This document shows positions 21,546-31,759 of a DNA stretch of 64,000 nucleotides, piece by piece. Source of the DNA: Tigriopus japonicus (taxonomy: Eukaryota; Arthropoda; Copepoda; Harpacticoida; Harpacticidae); NCBI GenBank assembly GCA_010645155.1, contig CM021314.1:470364-534363 (forward strand), given 5' to 3'. Each line of letters starts with the position of its first letter. Positions within the stretch are counted from its first letter, which is position 1. The notes beneath the pieces were generated by a model. The model was not told where the DNA came from. It saw nothing but the letters and a program-made list of their open reading frames with translations, and ran no database searches. Both the position numbers and the translations under genes were made by a program.

Positions 21546-22741
21546 GATTCTGTATGAGGTTAGCGTCCAGTTGAAAAGGATTATGGATTTTTGTTTGGAA
21601 TTGGGGGGTCTCAACTGTTCCAATCGAAAAACAGCTGTTACTCTAAATAAAGAATACAGGCCCAATGTGATGTATGCAGACCACTGAAGGTTACATGGTT
21701 CTTCACTGAAGTGGCAAGTGTATGTATGTGTGGGTGGTTGAGGGTCTGGTTGCCCATCCACCTACTCAGTCCTCGCGGAAAGAAGCACGGGAGCCTGAAA
21801 GACGAACTTCATTGACCCCAGTCGTACGTCCCACTTCCCTGCCAGGGCCAAAGTGGGCGCAGATCGCCGGGTGAATACACCTCCAGACTCCATCTAGTCG
21901 AGCTGCAAGCTCGTTTCTGTTATTGTGCGAGGTTCGTACGGGTGCCACGGCGACGAAGCTAACTCTACCTCGCTCTCTTCTATCTTTCGCTCTCTCAATC
22001 TCTTCCTTCCTCTCTCACAAGTTGTGGATTCAACTGCGACTCAGTCTTGTTGGAAAATAACAGCAAAGGGGACTTGAATTCCAGCTTGGTGGAGCCCCAA
22101 ACTTAGCCCGTTTTGACGATTTGGATTGATTCTATGGCCCGAGAGGTGTCCCATTTCTCCAGTCACCGACTTCGCCATTATATTTTGGTTAGACCCCCCG
22201 ATTGCTTGTGTTTTTCATCTGGTGCCAAATTCTTCATCACAACATTCACATCCTTGTCAAAGTTCCCTTAGCAACACTTGCAACACAAGATCGCCCGGTT
22301 GGCTCGAGACATCTAGCACTTAGAAAAGCAACATTACAAGAGCGAAAACAACAACTGCAGCTTCAATAAATCCCAGGTTTGCATTAGTTGAAGTGTTTTT
22401 CGGCTGATGGGTTAATACGCTTAAGTAAAGCTCATACTCAACAACACTGAATGTGTTACACTATGTACAAAAAAGGTGCATTGCGCAAGGCAACTGGTTC
22501 TAACCGGACCAGGAAGCCACTCAATGAAGGTCAACATTAGCTAGAATCTCCAACTCATAATACAGAGATGTGGACATTTTTCAGCTCACCTTCGAATATT
22601 CATCCTCATCCTCCATATTCCAGGGGTAGAGTAACTTCTAGTAATTAGGCAAAGAAATTAGCAAATTGTTCTTGATTCAGATTGATTCCCTTGGTTCAAA
22701 CCTCGTATCAACCACGCAAAAGAAACACAAGTACTACTACT
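21546..22741. other. Intergenic / probable promoter and 5' UTR of the small ORF at 22742
   Basis: The stretch at about 21770-22030 is less AT-rich, with CpG-containing segments and a CT-rich tract at about 21960-22020. A good acceptor (GATTCAG) ends at 22680, just before the 22742 start codon. A possible donor-like CCCAG/GTTTGC lies at 22375. These suggest a spliced 5' UTR, but nothing here proves transcription. Confidence 0.35.
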
Positions 22742-22984
22742 ATGCCTGCCAAAGTGGATTTCATCCTAGGCGTCACAGCTACGGCCGCAGTGGTTGGGAT
22801 GGCTGCCCATCGCAAAGATGGACGCCCTCAACATCAGACTTCGTTGGCTCCTTGGCAGCAGCAACAACAACAACAAAGGCCTTCCTTGGCCGTGGGTAGG
22901 TTCAATGGATCCAATGCCCACCCAAAGGCTACCACATCCAAGCAACATCAGGATGCAATCAATCAAATGCATTTATGGAAGTAG
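22742..22984 (+). CDS. Small protein of unknown function with one hydrophobic segment
   Basis: An 80-residue open frame starting MPAKVDFILGVTATAAVVGM. Residues about 6-20 form a short hydrophobic, Ala/Val-rich segment, followed by a basic HRK and then a polar tail with a Gln run (residues 39-45), ending in QMHLWK. The shape suggests a short N-terminally anchored membrane protein, for example in mitochondria, but I recognise no family. The frame extends upstream to 22682. I prefer 22742 because the hydrophobic segment then starts at the N-terminus and an acceptor lies just before the extension. AATAAA at 23285-23290 could be its poly(A) signal. It may be a chance frame. Confidence 0.4.
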   Translation: MPAKVDFILGVTATAAVVGMAAHRKDGRPQHQTSLAPWQQQQQQQRPSLAVGRFNGSNAHPKATTSKQHQDAINQMHLWK

Positions 22985-24530
22985 TTTCTTCATCATCCCT
23001 CTGATTTAAAACTCCCTTTTTCAACCCTTCTTAATCATATTGTTCTTACATAACACGGAAAGATTTCCTTGACAACCATCCCGGAAATAGTATTTAATTT
23101 CAAAAACTTATTTAATTTCAATAGAATTCTGCTTCCCAAACCGTGCCCATCTTCTTTCATCTCAATTTAACACGTAATTTTAAGTATGTTTTATCACCCA
23201 TTTTCCATGTTTTCTACAAATCCAAGCTCCCATTACCTTAAAAATGTGTTTCCATGCATTTAAAGGTTTATGCCTACGGGTTACAATAAAAAAGTTTACC
23301 TTTAAGAAAAAATGTACCTCACCAAAATTGTTCGAAATTTGCAGATTTTTATGCCGAACGTTTTATAGAGGTGCTCCAGGGAGTAAGATAATTCTTGAGA
23401 AGTAGTGGATTCTTTTAGTGATGCGTTTCGAACCAGGAGTGCTGCCATTTTTAACTCGCAAGTATATCGCTGTTGAAAAGGCCACGTTGTATAGAATTTT
23501 TTGAAAAGACCTAAACAGGGACCAATTTGGCAACACTCGAACTAGTTCGATTTCGAGTTCCATTCATAGTTACGAAAATGGATTTCGAGTTGGCGGTACT
23601 GCCATATTTTATGGCAGATAAGGTCTATTGCTTTTTGAAAAGTTTAGTTGTGGTCAGATTTTTTACCTTAAAACCAAAATGGCAAAACTCTGCCAAACAA
23701 ACCAGTAGATTCTTTGCAAAAACTGCTACAGTTCACGACATCTGGTGGCGGAAATGCTCTTATCAGGAGTGCAAAAGTTGTAAGACAGTATGGGTCAAAA
23801 GTTTTTTTCGACATGGAATGGATTAATGACATTACAAATCAGATGGTGCTAACAGCCTAGGCTTGCCAAAAAATTGTCTAAGTTTTCAAGTCTCAGATTT
23901 TCGAAAAATGTATTTCTGACCAATGGCACGGATTATTTAAGTTGGGGAGCGTTGTTAAGTAATTTAAAAATAAAAGGAGAAATTGAAAGACTTCAACTAA
24001 ACAAATTATTTGTTTTTTAATTTGGTTGCCCTAGGAACAGGTCTCTTCTGGCCACCTTTTTTGCCAAAGTTTGACCTTCCTGATTCAAAGGTTCGGAAGA
24101 AGCCTCTCAATTTCAGTAGCAAAATGTTAGAAAATAGCAATAAAACTTTTTATTTTTTCAAAAAACATTAAGAATTCCTATTCCAACTTCAAGTTGTACG
24201 GATGAGAAGGGATTGCTGCAATTACCCGGTTTATATCTTCATTTTATCGAACTGGTGTGGTTCCGAAATGAAATGAAAATTTTGAGGGTCTTGTGGAAAG
24301 ATTTCTAACATCACTACATTCTTTTTATTGAGATTTCAAATACCATTAATTCAAGTTAAATGAGTTTGTGCTTTTTGTAAAGGAGAAAAAATAAATGTAG
24401 AAGCCCAAAATTGCAGTTTAAGCTTAGAAAAAAAGAGAGGATAAATGCAACAAATGTTGTAAATTGTTGTAAAAAATTTAATCAATAGCAACGATTTTTC
24501 TATCCCAAAGTATTACTATGACCTCTCGAA
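22985..24530. other. Intergenic, no feature recognised
   Basis: AT-rich sequence with possible poly(A) signals at its start. Short frames at 23363-23826 on both strands have no domain or typical composition. Fragments such as GTGCTGCCA hint at old transposon debris, but I cannot define ends. Confidence 0.35.
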
Positions 24531-24577
24531 CACTCGTTCAGTGCTGCCAAGTCCCGTGGTGAAAAATATGCCTGAAC

Positions 24578-25756
24578 CAGTGCTGCTAGGCCCCTAGGGT
24601 AAATATATGCCAGAATCACTTCGAAAATACGCCAAACGGGGCAAAAATATGTCAGATTACCGACGCGAAAACTGCCAAACTGTTACTACATAAGGTCAAA
24701 AAAATTAGCGCATTTTTTGGCATTTTGTCCCTTAACAGTTAAATACACAAGAATAAACCATTGAAAGTCAAAGAACAAGAAAATACTGAATGGCTTTTGC
24801 AAACAAAGGTTTCAAATCTCATCCCTTTCAAATACTGCAGAAAAAATGCAGGTTTCAGAAAAATTTGCTTATGAGATTTGAGATTTAAAATCTTTGGTGA
24901 TGGGTAGGGCGCGGAAATTTATTTTTTTTGCTGCTGGGCGGAAATTCCAGACGTTTCAAGGAGTAGGATCACCTAAGCTGAAACGTCTGGAATTTCTGCT
25001 TCAGGACAAAAAAAAAGTATTTTTTTGGGCCCTAGTTAAAAACGAAAATTTCAGACAATATTTTGTAGAACAAAATCATAAAGTGAAATGATCCGTTGGA
25101 TAAAACTCTGCTTGCTTCTGCACAGTTGCTTTGGAGATGAATTATGTGATATTTTATCTAAAAATATATTAAGTGTGGTTGCTATTTGTTTGGGGTTCTG
25201 AATTTGGTTTAGGTAGCTTCAAATTCCCCTAAGGTTGGGTCCTACCGGCATTCAGCTCGTCACCACTTATTTTAGTCTATGCTTACGTTTCTTTTAATTC
25301 TGCATAACGCTTTCATCTTTTTATTCACTGAAACAGCCTTTATTTCAGTGATGAAAAGAATTTCACATCTATTTCTCCAACATAAGTGTAAACATTGTAC
25401 AGGGTTCGCCACTTAAAAAGTGTAAAATAACTAGAAAAGCATTCAATGGTCATTTCCACAACCATTTCAATAAAGTAATGTAAGTATAAGTTCTTGATAA
25501 TGTTAAAAGAAACCACGACAAAGAGGAAATTTGAAAAAAATATGGTAGGACATGCTCAGGCATGTCTTACCATTAAATCATTCAAGATTTACCGCCTTTG
25601 GAAAGCCGAGTTCTGAATGACCTAAAAAAGCTAGAATATGCCATTAATATGCGAGATCTAGAAAATATGCCACGACAAAAAATTTCATGCCCAAGGCGTC
25701 TCAAACATGCCAGATTTTGATTTTTTGGCTTGCAAATAAGCCAGTGGGCAGCACTG
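24578..25756. mobile_element. Inner hAT-like element, 1,179 bp, nested in a relative
   Basis: Ends are CAGTGCTGCTAGG and GTGGGCAGCACTG. The identical octamer GCCTGAAC flanks it (24570-24577 and 25757-25764). Both ends carry reiterated ATATGCC motifs of the same kind as the surrounding outer element. No transposase frame is present. It contains a 62-bp stem-loop at 24938-24999. Confidence 0.85.
24938..24999. repeat. Stem-loop with 21-bp arms
   Basis: The arms at 24938-24958 and 24979-24999 are inverted copies with one mismatch (a possible G-U pair in RNA) around a 20-nt loop. It lies inside the inner hAT-like element. The size is in the range of a small-RNA precursor, but there is no evidence of expression. 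Confidence 0.8.
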
Positions 25757-25834
25757 GCCTGAACGCCCTTGAAAATATGCCATTCAGGGACAAAATATAC
25801 CGACCCAGAATATGCCGGAAATATGCCAGATTTC

Positions 25835-26160
25835 AAGAACGTAGTATGTGATACTGATGGAAAAATCCGATCTTTCAATCTCTCTCACATGAGGTCGCTA
25901 GCTTTAGGATTGCCACCACCTCTTATAAAGTACACCATTAAGCCAAATCAAGATGCATTTCGCTTTGCATAACGACCCTGATCCAAAGTCGAACAAAGCA
26001 GGGGTGCCACTTGCGTTCGTCTCCACCGGAAAGCATTTTTCCTCATCCCATTCAACAGAAGATGATGGACTCAGGAGGCTAATTGGGAGACCTACTTAGG
26101 CAACCTTTCGTGAAAATGATTGGTGATTGGGATTGTTTCCATCACTAGTAGGTAATAGAG
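25835..26160. repeat. Dispersed repeat, copy B (inverted relative to copy A)
   Basis: The reverse complement aligns with 19975-20186 plus 21461-21545. It has no insertion at the position where copy A carries the hAT-like element, so it acts as an empty-site relative. Confidence 0.65.
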
Positions 26161-26200
26161 CTCTCAACTATAGAGTAAAATCATGAGATGTGACCTCTTG

Positions 26201-26917
26201 CGGGTGAAGGCGTTCAGACCCAAGTAGCTAAATTTCGCTACAATAACTTTTTTTTATAACCATTTTTCGACCATCAGGAGTTTTCCAATCATGCCGACAA
26301 CTTTTTTTCAAAAATAAGAACCACGATAGGATGAACGGATGAACCACTTGGTGAGGTTTAATCAGCGGGTCAACCTCTGAAATAAGTGAAGAAATTGGTG
26401 ATCAAAGTCTCCACTCTTGTCAATTCTTGAAAAGTCTTTGATGTATCAGTGCTTAGTTTTGCTCTATGAAAGTGTTTCAAGACTTTTGATATCATTTTTC
26501 AATGATATTTTGACAGAGTGTTCATTTTAAGTTTGCTTTAATAACTTTATTGATTAATGATTTTAAAGGTTTTAAGAGATTAAATACAGTTATTTAAGCT
26601 AAAAGATAATGAACTCCGTGGCAAAATATCTTCAATACAAAACTCTGACATTGAAAATTGATATTGAAAGTCTTGAAACACTTTCTTAGAGTAAAGCTAA
26701 GCACTAACACATCAAAGAATATTCAAGAATTGTCAAAACGGATACTTTGAACACCGATTTCTTCATTTATTTCAAAGGTAAATCCGCTGATTAAACTTCA
26801 TAAACTGTTTAATCTGATCGTGGTCCTCATTTTTGGAAAAGGTCGTCGCCACGATTGGACAACTTCTGATAGTCAAAAATTGAAATTTTGCTTCTTGGGT
26901 CTGAACGCCTGCGCCCT
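26201..26917. repeat. Imperfect palindrome of about 717 bp (foldback-like)
   Basis: The two halves, centred near 26560, are inverted copies over nearly their whole length. Shared blocks include GGCGTTCAGACCCAAG, TTTAATCAGCGG and AAAGTGTTTCAAGACTTT read inward from each end. By eye the arms differ at roughly one base in five, so the structure is old. There is no coding frame. It could be a foldback transposon, a long-TIR MITE or an inverted duplication. Confidence 0.85.
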
Positions 26918-28190
26918 CATTTTTAGAAAACTACAAAGAGATGGAACTTCAAATATAAAAGTAACTAATTCTACAACCATCAATAAATTATGTATTTCAA
27001 ATCTGGCTCCTAGTGCCTTGATAATCTACATTTGATTTCCCAAAAAACATTTTACTACCTCAATGTTGATCAACTATTTTTGCAGGCACTAATAACATAA
27101 ATTTTCCTTAAATATTGCTAAAGTTGGAAATAAAAATGTTATTTTGTAGCAGCTACAGAATTCCGGTTTCAGAAGTTATTCTGAAATCCAGTGAGCTTCT
27201 TTCCACCTTTGTTGAAGGAAAAGTCAAACAAATTAAGCAAAAATTGTACGAGATAATGGGCATAACTACGGTAACTTGTAAATCCTCCATTTTTTCTACT
27301 TAAATTTTATGTCCGATCCAGATTTTACGTTTTGCTCAGAATGGTGAGAAATATCCTTTTATGCAATTTTTTTTCATTACTGCACTAAATTTCTCTCAAT
27401 GTTATAGGGTAAATGCGAAATGAATAAGCAAGAATGAGAAAGCCTGAACAGATCATGATGCATGGCTCACTTGAGCTTTCAAAAATTGAGGAAATGAACA
27501 CGCCAGTACCATGGGAGAAATTGGAGATATTAAGTTGGAACTGAAATCCTAGATTTAGTGATTTCTTGATTCTCATGTTCAAATTTGAATATTAACAATT
27601 GAACCATGAGTTTATTTTGTCTCTTAAATTAAATTAACCATCACAGATTCCAAATCAAGCAAGATTGTAAGATTTCTTGCTGCAAAACTGAATTCCAAAA
27701 GAAAAATGTCCACAGAGCTCTATGTACTATCACCTCGCTCAACTTCGACTTCAATATTTATTCAATTTGTTTCAAAAATCATTTTTTTCTTTTAACCTCA
27801 TGTTAGTTATCCCAGTTTTCGAACAATTCAATATTGTAGGACTGTTTGTTGGAGAACTCATTTCCAAGGAAGAATTTCTATCTTTACAATAAAATATATG
27901 CACTTTTCTAATGATTGTCATCATGACCCAAACAACGATTTTCAAAAGCTAAAGTACTAGCGATCTCGTCCTCATCAGATTTTGTGGGAGTGTAATGCAA
28001 ATGTCTGCACAATTTTTGCAAGTGTCGTTAGAGGTCGAGTTGTTTATTTTTGTGAAAAAGAAACCTCGTTTATGCATTTATTATGACATTTTTGCCTTTT
28101 AACACATAATGAAAGAAATTTTAACCAACAAGCCAAAGGTGCCAGAAAACATGGTAAATTTTAAAGATATGCCAAGACGAAAAAAAAAAC
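26918..28190. other. AT-rich, no gene; right end is old hAT-like debris
   Basis: Only short frames occur. The last ~80 bp contain AGATATGCC-type motifs like the element at 24578-25756, so the TRIM at 28191 seems to have landed in an old relative of that family. Confidence 0.4.
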
Positions 28191-28903
28191 TGTTGTATTG
28201 TTGGAGAGTGGTTACTGACTAGATACTTTATTCGTATTGAGTGAGGTTTATATACAAACATATATATGACTAGAAGTGAGCACGAGCATAGTAAGAGGAG
28301 CAAGGCGGGCATACTACATCTCCCCTTCCCGGGGGGGCATCCAGTTTTTAAAATACATAAAATATATACACAAATTTCACATAAAGGTTACATCTATATC
28401 ACAGATTATGACTAGAGTTAATTTGAGTGACTAGAGGACCAACATTCCATCCCATAATCCAAGGTTGACCAGAGTCGTCCACCGCGTCGGGGAAGGTCGT
28501 CGGCCGTCCCATGCCTTGGCCGGGCCTCTTGACGGATGCAAGACCGCTGCATTCACGGGCCTTCCGCTGCACCCACGGGCGGATCGCTGCAACCACGGGC
28601 CTTCCGCTGCAACACCATGACGTAGGCTGCATTCACGGCCATCCCGCTGCACCACGTCCACCCGCTGCATCCACGGCCATCCCGCACGCACCACGGACCT
28701 TCGTCTTCCCGACCAAGGGGGAGGGAGAGGGGCGAGGTTCTTCCGCCGCCATGGCGGGAACTACCGGCTGCGCCATGTAACATGGTTGGAGTGTGGTTGC
28801 TGACTAGATACTTTATTCGTATTGAGTGAGGTTTATATACAAACATATATATGACTAGAAGTGAGCACGAGCATAGTAAGAGGAGCAAGGCGGGCATACT
28901 ACA
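28191..28903 (-). mobile_element. Miniature LTR retrotransposon (TRIM), 713 bp, minus strand
   Basis: Two 128-bp direct repeats (28191-28318 and 28776-28903) flank a 457-bp GC-richer interior. Read on the minus strand, each LTR starts TGTAGTATGCC and ends in ACA, and contains TATATAAAC and AATAAAG. The sequence right after the first LTR is TGGCGCAGCCGG, a primer-binding-site form complementary to a tRNA 3' end. Right before the second LTR is the purine tract GGGAAGGGGAGA. Flanking pentamers AAAAC and AAAAT match at four of five. The interior has no gag or pol frame, only a repeat tract, so the element is non-autonomous. The LTRs differ mainly near one end, so the insertion is fairly recent. 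Confidence 0.88.
28545..28690. repeat. ~20-bp tandem repeats inside the TRIM
   Basis: About eight imperfect copies of a unit containing CGCTGCA and CACGG. It is strongly GC-rich compared with the flanks and makes up much of the TRIM interior. Confidence 0.7.
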
Positions 28904-29233
28904 AAAATGTACTCGCATACTATGTTTAACATGAAGTGTGGTGTGAGCGTGTTATTAGTAGTCCCAGTCTCACATTCGTTTGTTCGTTCATTCCTTCAGT
29001 CGATCATTCTTTCCCACATTATGGCCGATGCTCGGTGGTCAAATGAAAAGAGTGGAAAGTTCAAATGTCCAGTTTGGCCTTCAAGTTATTGGCTCATTTA
29101 ATTAAGTGTAAGTTTCTTATGCTGAATTGACTTATTCTTGGTTAGATTTTGTCAAGTGACGTTTATTTTGGAGAGAAAGTTTGTAGAATGTTATTCTAAA
29201 AATGTTTTTAACCATTATTTTTCGAATTACTAT

Positions 29234-29345
29234 TTTTGGACACTTTTGGACACTCCTATTTTTGGACAGCCTTATTTTTGGACACTTTTGGACACCTTTT
29301 GGACAGGGGTGGACAAAATGTCCAAAAATCAAATGCCCACCCTGG
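29234..29345. repeat. TTTTGGACA motif cluster, possible hAT-like end
   Basis: Six or so copies of TTTTGGACA lie within 80 bp, followed by CAGGGGTGGACA and ending in ATGCCCACCCTG. This matches the subterminal-motif layout of the other hAT-like elements in the window, but no opposite end was found. Confidence 0.4.
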
Positions 29346-29461
29346 TGACATCTCAGTTTCTGATGAAATGTTCACAGATTCTTGCCCCTGTTTTCTCTTA
29401 CTTGATACATTTTGGAGCAAGGCAAGTTTCCCTTCTCATTGAAAGTAACTAGCGTTGTTCC

Positions 29462-31340
29462 ATTTTTAGGGCGAAAATAAGTCTCATCCTAGCTAGTAAT
29501 TTTAAGCCCATTTCACTGACCTCCAGTATGGCCAAAGTTTTTGAGAAGTTGATGAAGTCCAAGCTTGTAGATTATTTGGAAGTCCATGATATAACTCCTT
29601 CTTTGCAGCAAGTTTTCTGAGCTAGTTTTAGTAGTTACCCAACTGATTGGCCATATTGAACAGATTATTGGCGGTCTTGAAAGTCACGAGTCAGTTGATG
29701 TAGTGTAGCTTGACTTTGCCAAGGCCTTTGATAAGGAAGATCATGGCCTTTTGTTCAATTAACTCAAAGAGTTTGGGATCTAGGGTAAGGGCCTGAACTG
29801 GATTAATAGTTTGTTTCATGAGTGATAGGAAGCAAATGGTGAAGGTTTCAAGGATCATTTAGTGGCATGTATGATGTCAAGCCAGGTGTTCCACAAAGTT
29901 CAATTTTAGGTCCGCTCCTGTTTATTCTTTTTCTTGCTCCTCTCCAAAAAAGCCAGTATTTAATCATATTCAAAATTTATACTTCATATTTCATATGGTC
30001 AAAATCAATCAGTTAAAAATTATGTTCCATTGCTTTAGAAAAATAATACCTGAAATAATAAATTCGTATTCTTACAAATTAATCAGAGGACACTTTTATA
30101 ATTGAGAACAAGTCAAAAGCTGAAGCTCTGCCAAATTCTGTTCGGAGATGGACTTCATATTTAACGAAGACAATCACATACTCACCAATTGTGATAAATA
30201 AAATTGTTACTCTTTTGCTCAATAGGCCTGACATTCTGGGACCCTAAGTCTCCGTGGTGGAGCAGGGTGAGTTGCTCGAGCCGAAAGCTCCAACTAAATT
30301 CCTATCAAAGATGCCCGAGTGTTAATACTAGTCAAGATCATTCTATAAAAACAAACCACCAGGTTTATAGCATGACCTAGGGATCTCGACTTATCCATCC
30401 TTTTACTCTCAGACTTCTCTATTTCTTTTAACATTTATGCCAAACGAGTCCCTGAGTAAAAACATCATCAACACATCCATCCATATGCTGATGACACAAA
30501 ATTAGTTTGTGGAAGGAACGGGCAGGACTCAAAAGGTCTAGTTGATGACTTGGAGAGAGTCTACTTTAGGGTTACAAAGAGTAACTTGGCTTTAAACGGC
30601 ATAAAATTCCGCACAATGGCGTATGGTGCGTCCAAATAAGATTTACCATTCAAAGACAATGGAGGTTGTGATATTGAGCACGTATCGTCTATGAAGGATT
30701 TATTTGAACTACAATACTTGTGCAGTTAAAAGTGGGGAAGGCATTTCAAACCTGGATCTGGTTGGATCTTTCGCACTTTCAAGTCCAGAGATAATGTTAC
30801 GATGCTAACTCAATACAAGTCTACAGCCTCATCTTGAATATGCCTCATCTGTTTGGGCTTCAATGAGTTCGGCAGGTTTGCAAAAGGTCGAGCAGGTCCA
30901 ACGATGTTTTGCTAGGAACATCTCAGGAATGAGAGAGTTCTCGTATCTCGTATTGGGAGAGGCTCAAGAAGTTAGGGTTGTACAGTATTCAGAGAAAGTA
31001 CGAAAGGTATCTGATACTGAATGTCTTCAAGAGCATTCAAGGATTTGAGATCAGTTGTAGCGACCGTAGAGGTTTTACGTGCGCTCTGAAAGCACCTCCA
31101 AATTCCAAAGAATCCAGGCTAGTTCGAACAATGAAGTCCTCTCTTCTTAATCGGGCTCCTTCATTGTTCAATCTTTTGCCCATTGGTCTTCGTCGGGCTT
31201 ATGTCGGAGCTGATGCCCTTATAGCTTTTAAAGCGGGGTCGGATACATTTTTAAATTCTTTTCCTGGTCAACGCACTGTTCAAGGGTTGTCCAGATCTGC
31301 CAACAGTAACACGTTGGTTTTGCATAAATGTTTATAGTAT
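29462..31340 (+). pseudogene. LINE (jockey-type) polymerase, degenerate
   Basis: Pieces of a non-LTR reverse transcriptase follow in the right order but with stops and frameshifts. They are FKPISLTSSMAKVFEKL (about 29505), LDFAKAFDKEDHGLLFN (about 29710), a VPQGS-I-GPLL-like stretch (about 29890), ADDTKLVCGRN (about 30487), GWIFRTFKSRDNVTMLT (about 30755) and LQKVEQVQRCFARNISGM (about 30875). A conserved C-terminal stretch ends near 31340. Between about 29990 and 30480 the LINE is interrupted by unrelated sequence, possibly a tRNA-like SINE with a CATCATCA tail. Dead copy of the same family as 12765-13446. Confidence 0.85.
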
Positions 31341-31441
31341 AAGTTAAAGAAGGATTTATTTGTGTACATGGAATTGCATTCTTTGTAGAGGTTTTAGAAA
31401 ATCCGCAACCAAACCCCAAAAAAATAATTGAAAGAACCGCA

Positions 31442-31629
31442 NNNNNNNNNNNNNNNNNNNNNNNNNNNNNNNNNNNNNNNNNNNNNNNNNNNNNNNNNNN
31501 NNNNNNNNNNNNNNNNNNNNNNNNNNNNNNNNNNNNNNNNNNNNNNNNNNNNNNNNNNNNNNNNNNNNNNNNNNNNNNNNNNNNNNNNNNNNNNNNNNNN
31601 NNNNNNNNNNNNNNNNNNNNNNNNNNNNN
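31442..31629. other. Assembly gap (188 N)
   Basis: A run of N between two LINE 3' ends in opposite orientation. The inverted arrangement probably caused the gap. Confidence 0.95.
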
Positions 31630-31755
31630 TCTATACAACCCTTGTATAGTGGGTTGGTCAGGAATAGTATTTAAGAATTTGTCCAATCCTGCCTTAAATG
31701 CTGTTAGAGGATCAGCTCCTACATATTCCCGACGAAGGCAAATAGGCAACAAATT
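31630..31755 (-). pseudogene. LINE 3' fragment, minus strand
   Basis: The minus-strand translation LPICLRREYVGADPLTAF continues for about 40 residues. It matches the C-terminal part of the LINE copies at 13400-13446 and 31180-31340. It points toward the gap and hence toward the plus-strand copy. Confidence 0.8.
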
Positions 31756-31759
31756 GCTT

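Larger units (their letters stand above)
24539..25834. mobile_element. Outer hAT-like element (AATATGCC family), split and right-truncated
   Basis: The left end starts CAGTGCTGCCAAGTCC at 24539. After 39 bp it is interrupted by the inner element (24578-25756) and resumes at 25757 with further AATATGCC-type motifs to about 25834, where the dispersed repeat copy B begins. A proper right terminus is missing, so the boundary there is approximate. Confidence 0.6.

Noticed and set aside
18216..25430. Similar phrases CAGGGTGCGCCACTTAAAA (18216) and CAGGGTTCGCCACTTAAAA (25401) as mariner ends
   Set aside because: Only about 20 bp are shared and no inverted partner or TA duplication was found.
28431..28694. 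Minus-strand frames inside the TRIM as a possible gag
   Set aside because: The sequence is translated from a 20-bp tandem repeat and shows no zinc knuckle or capsid motif.
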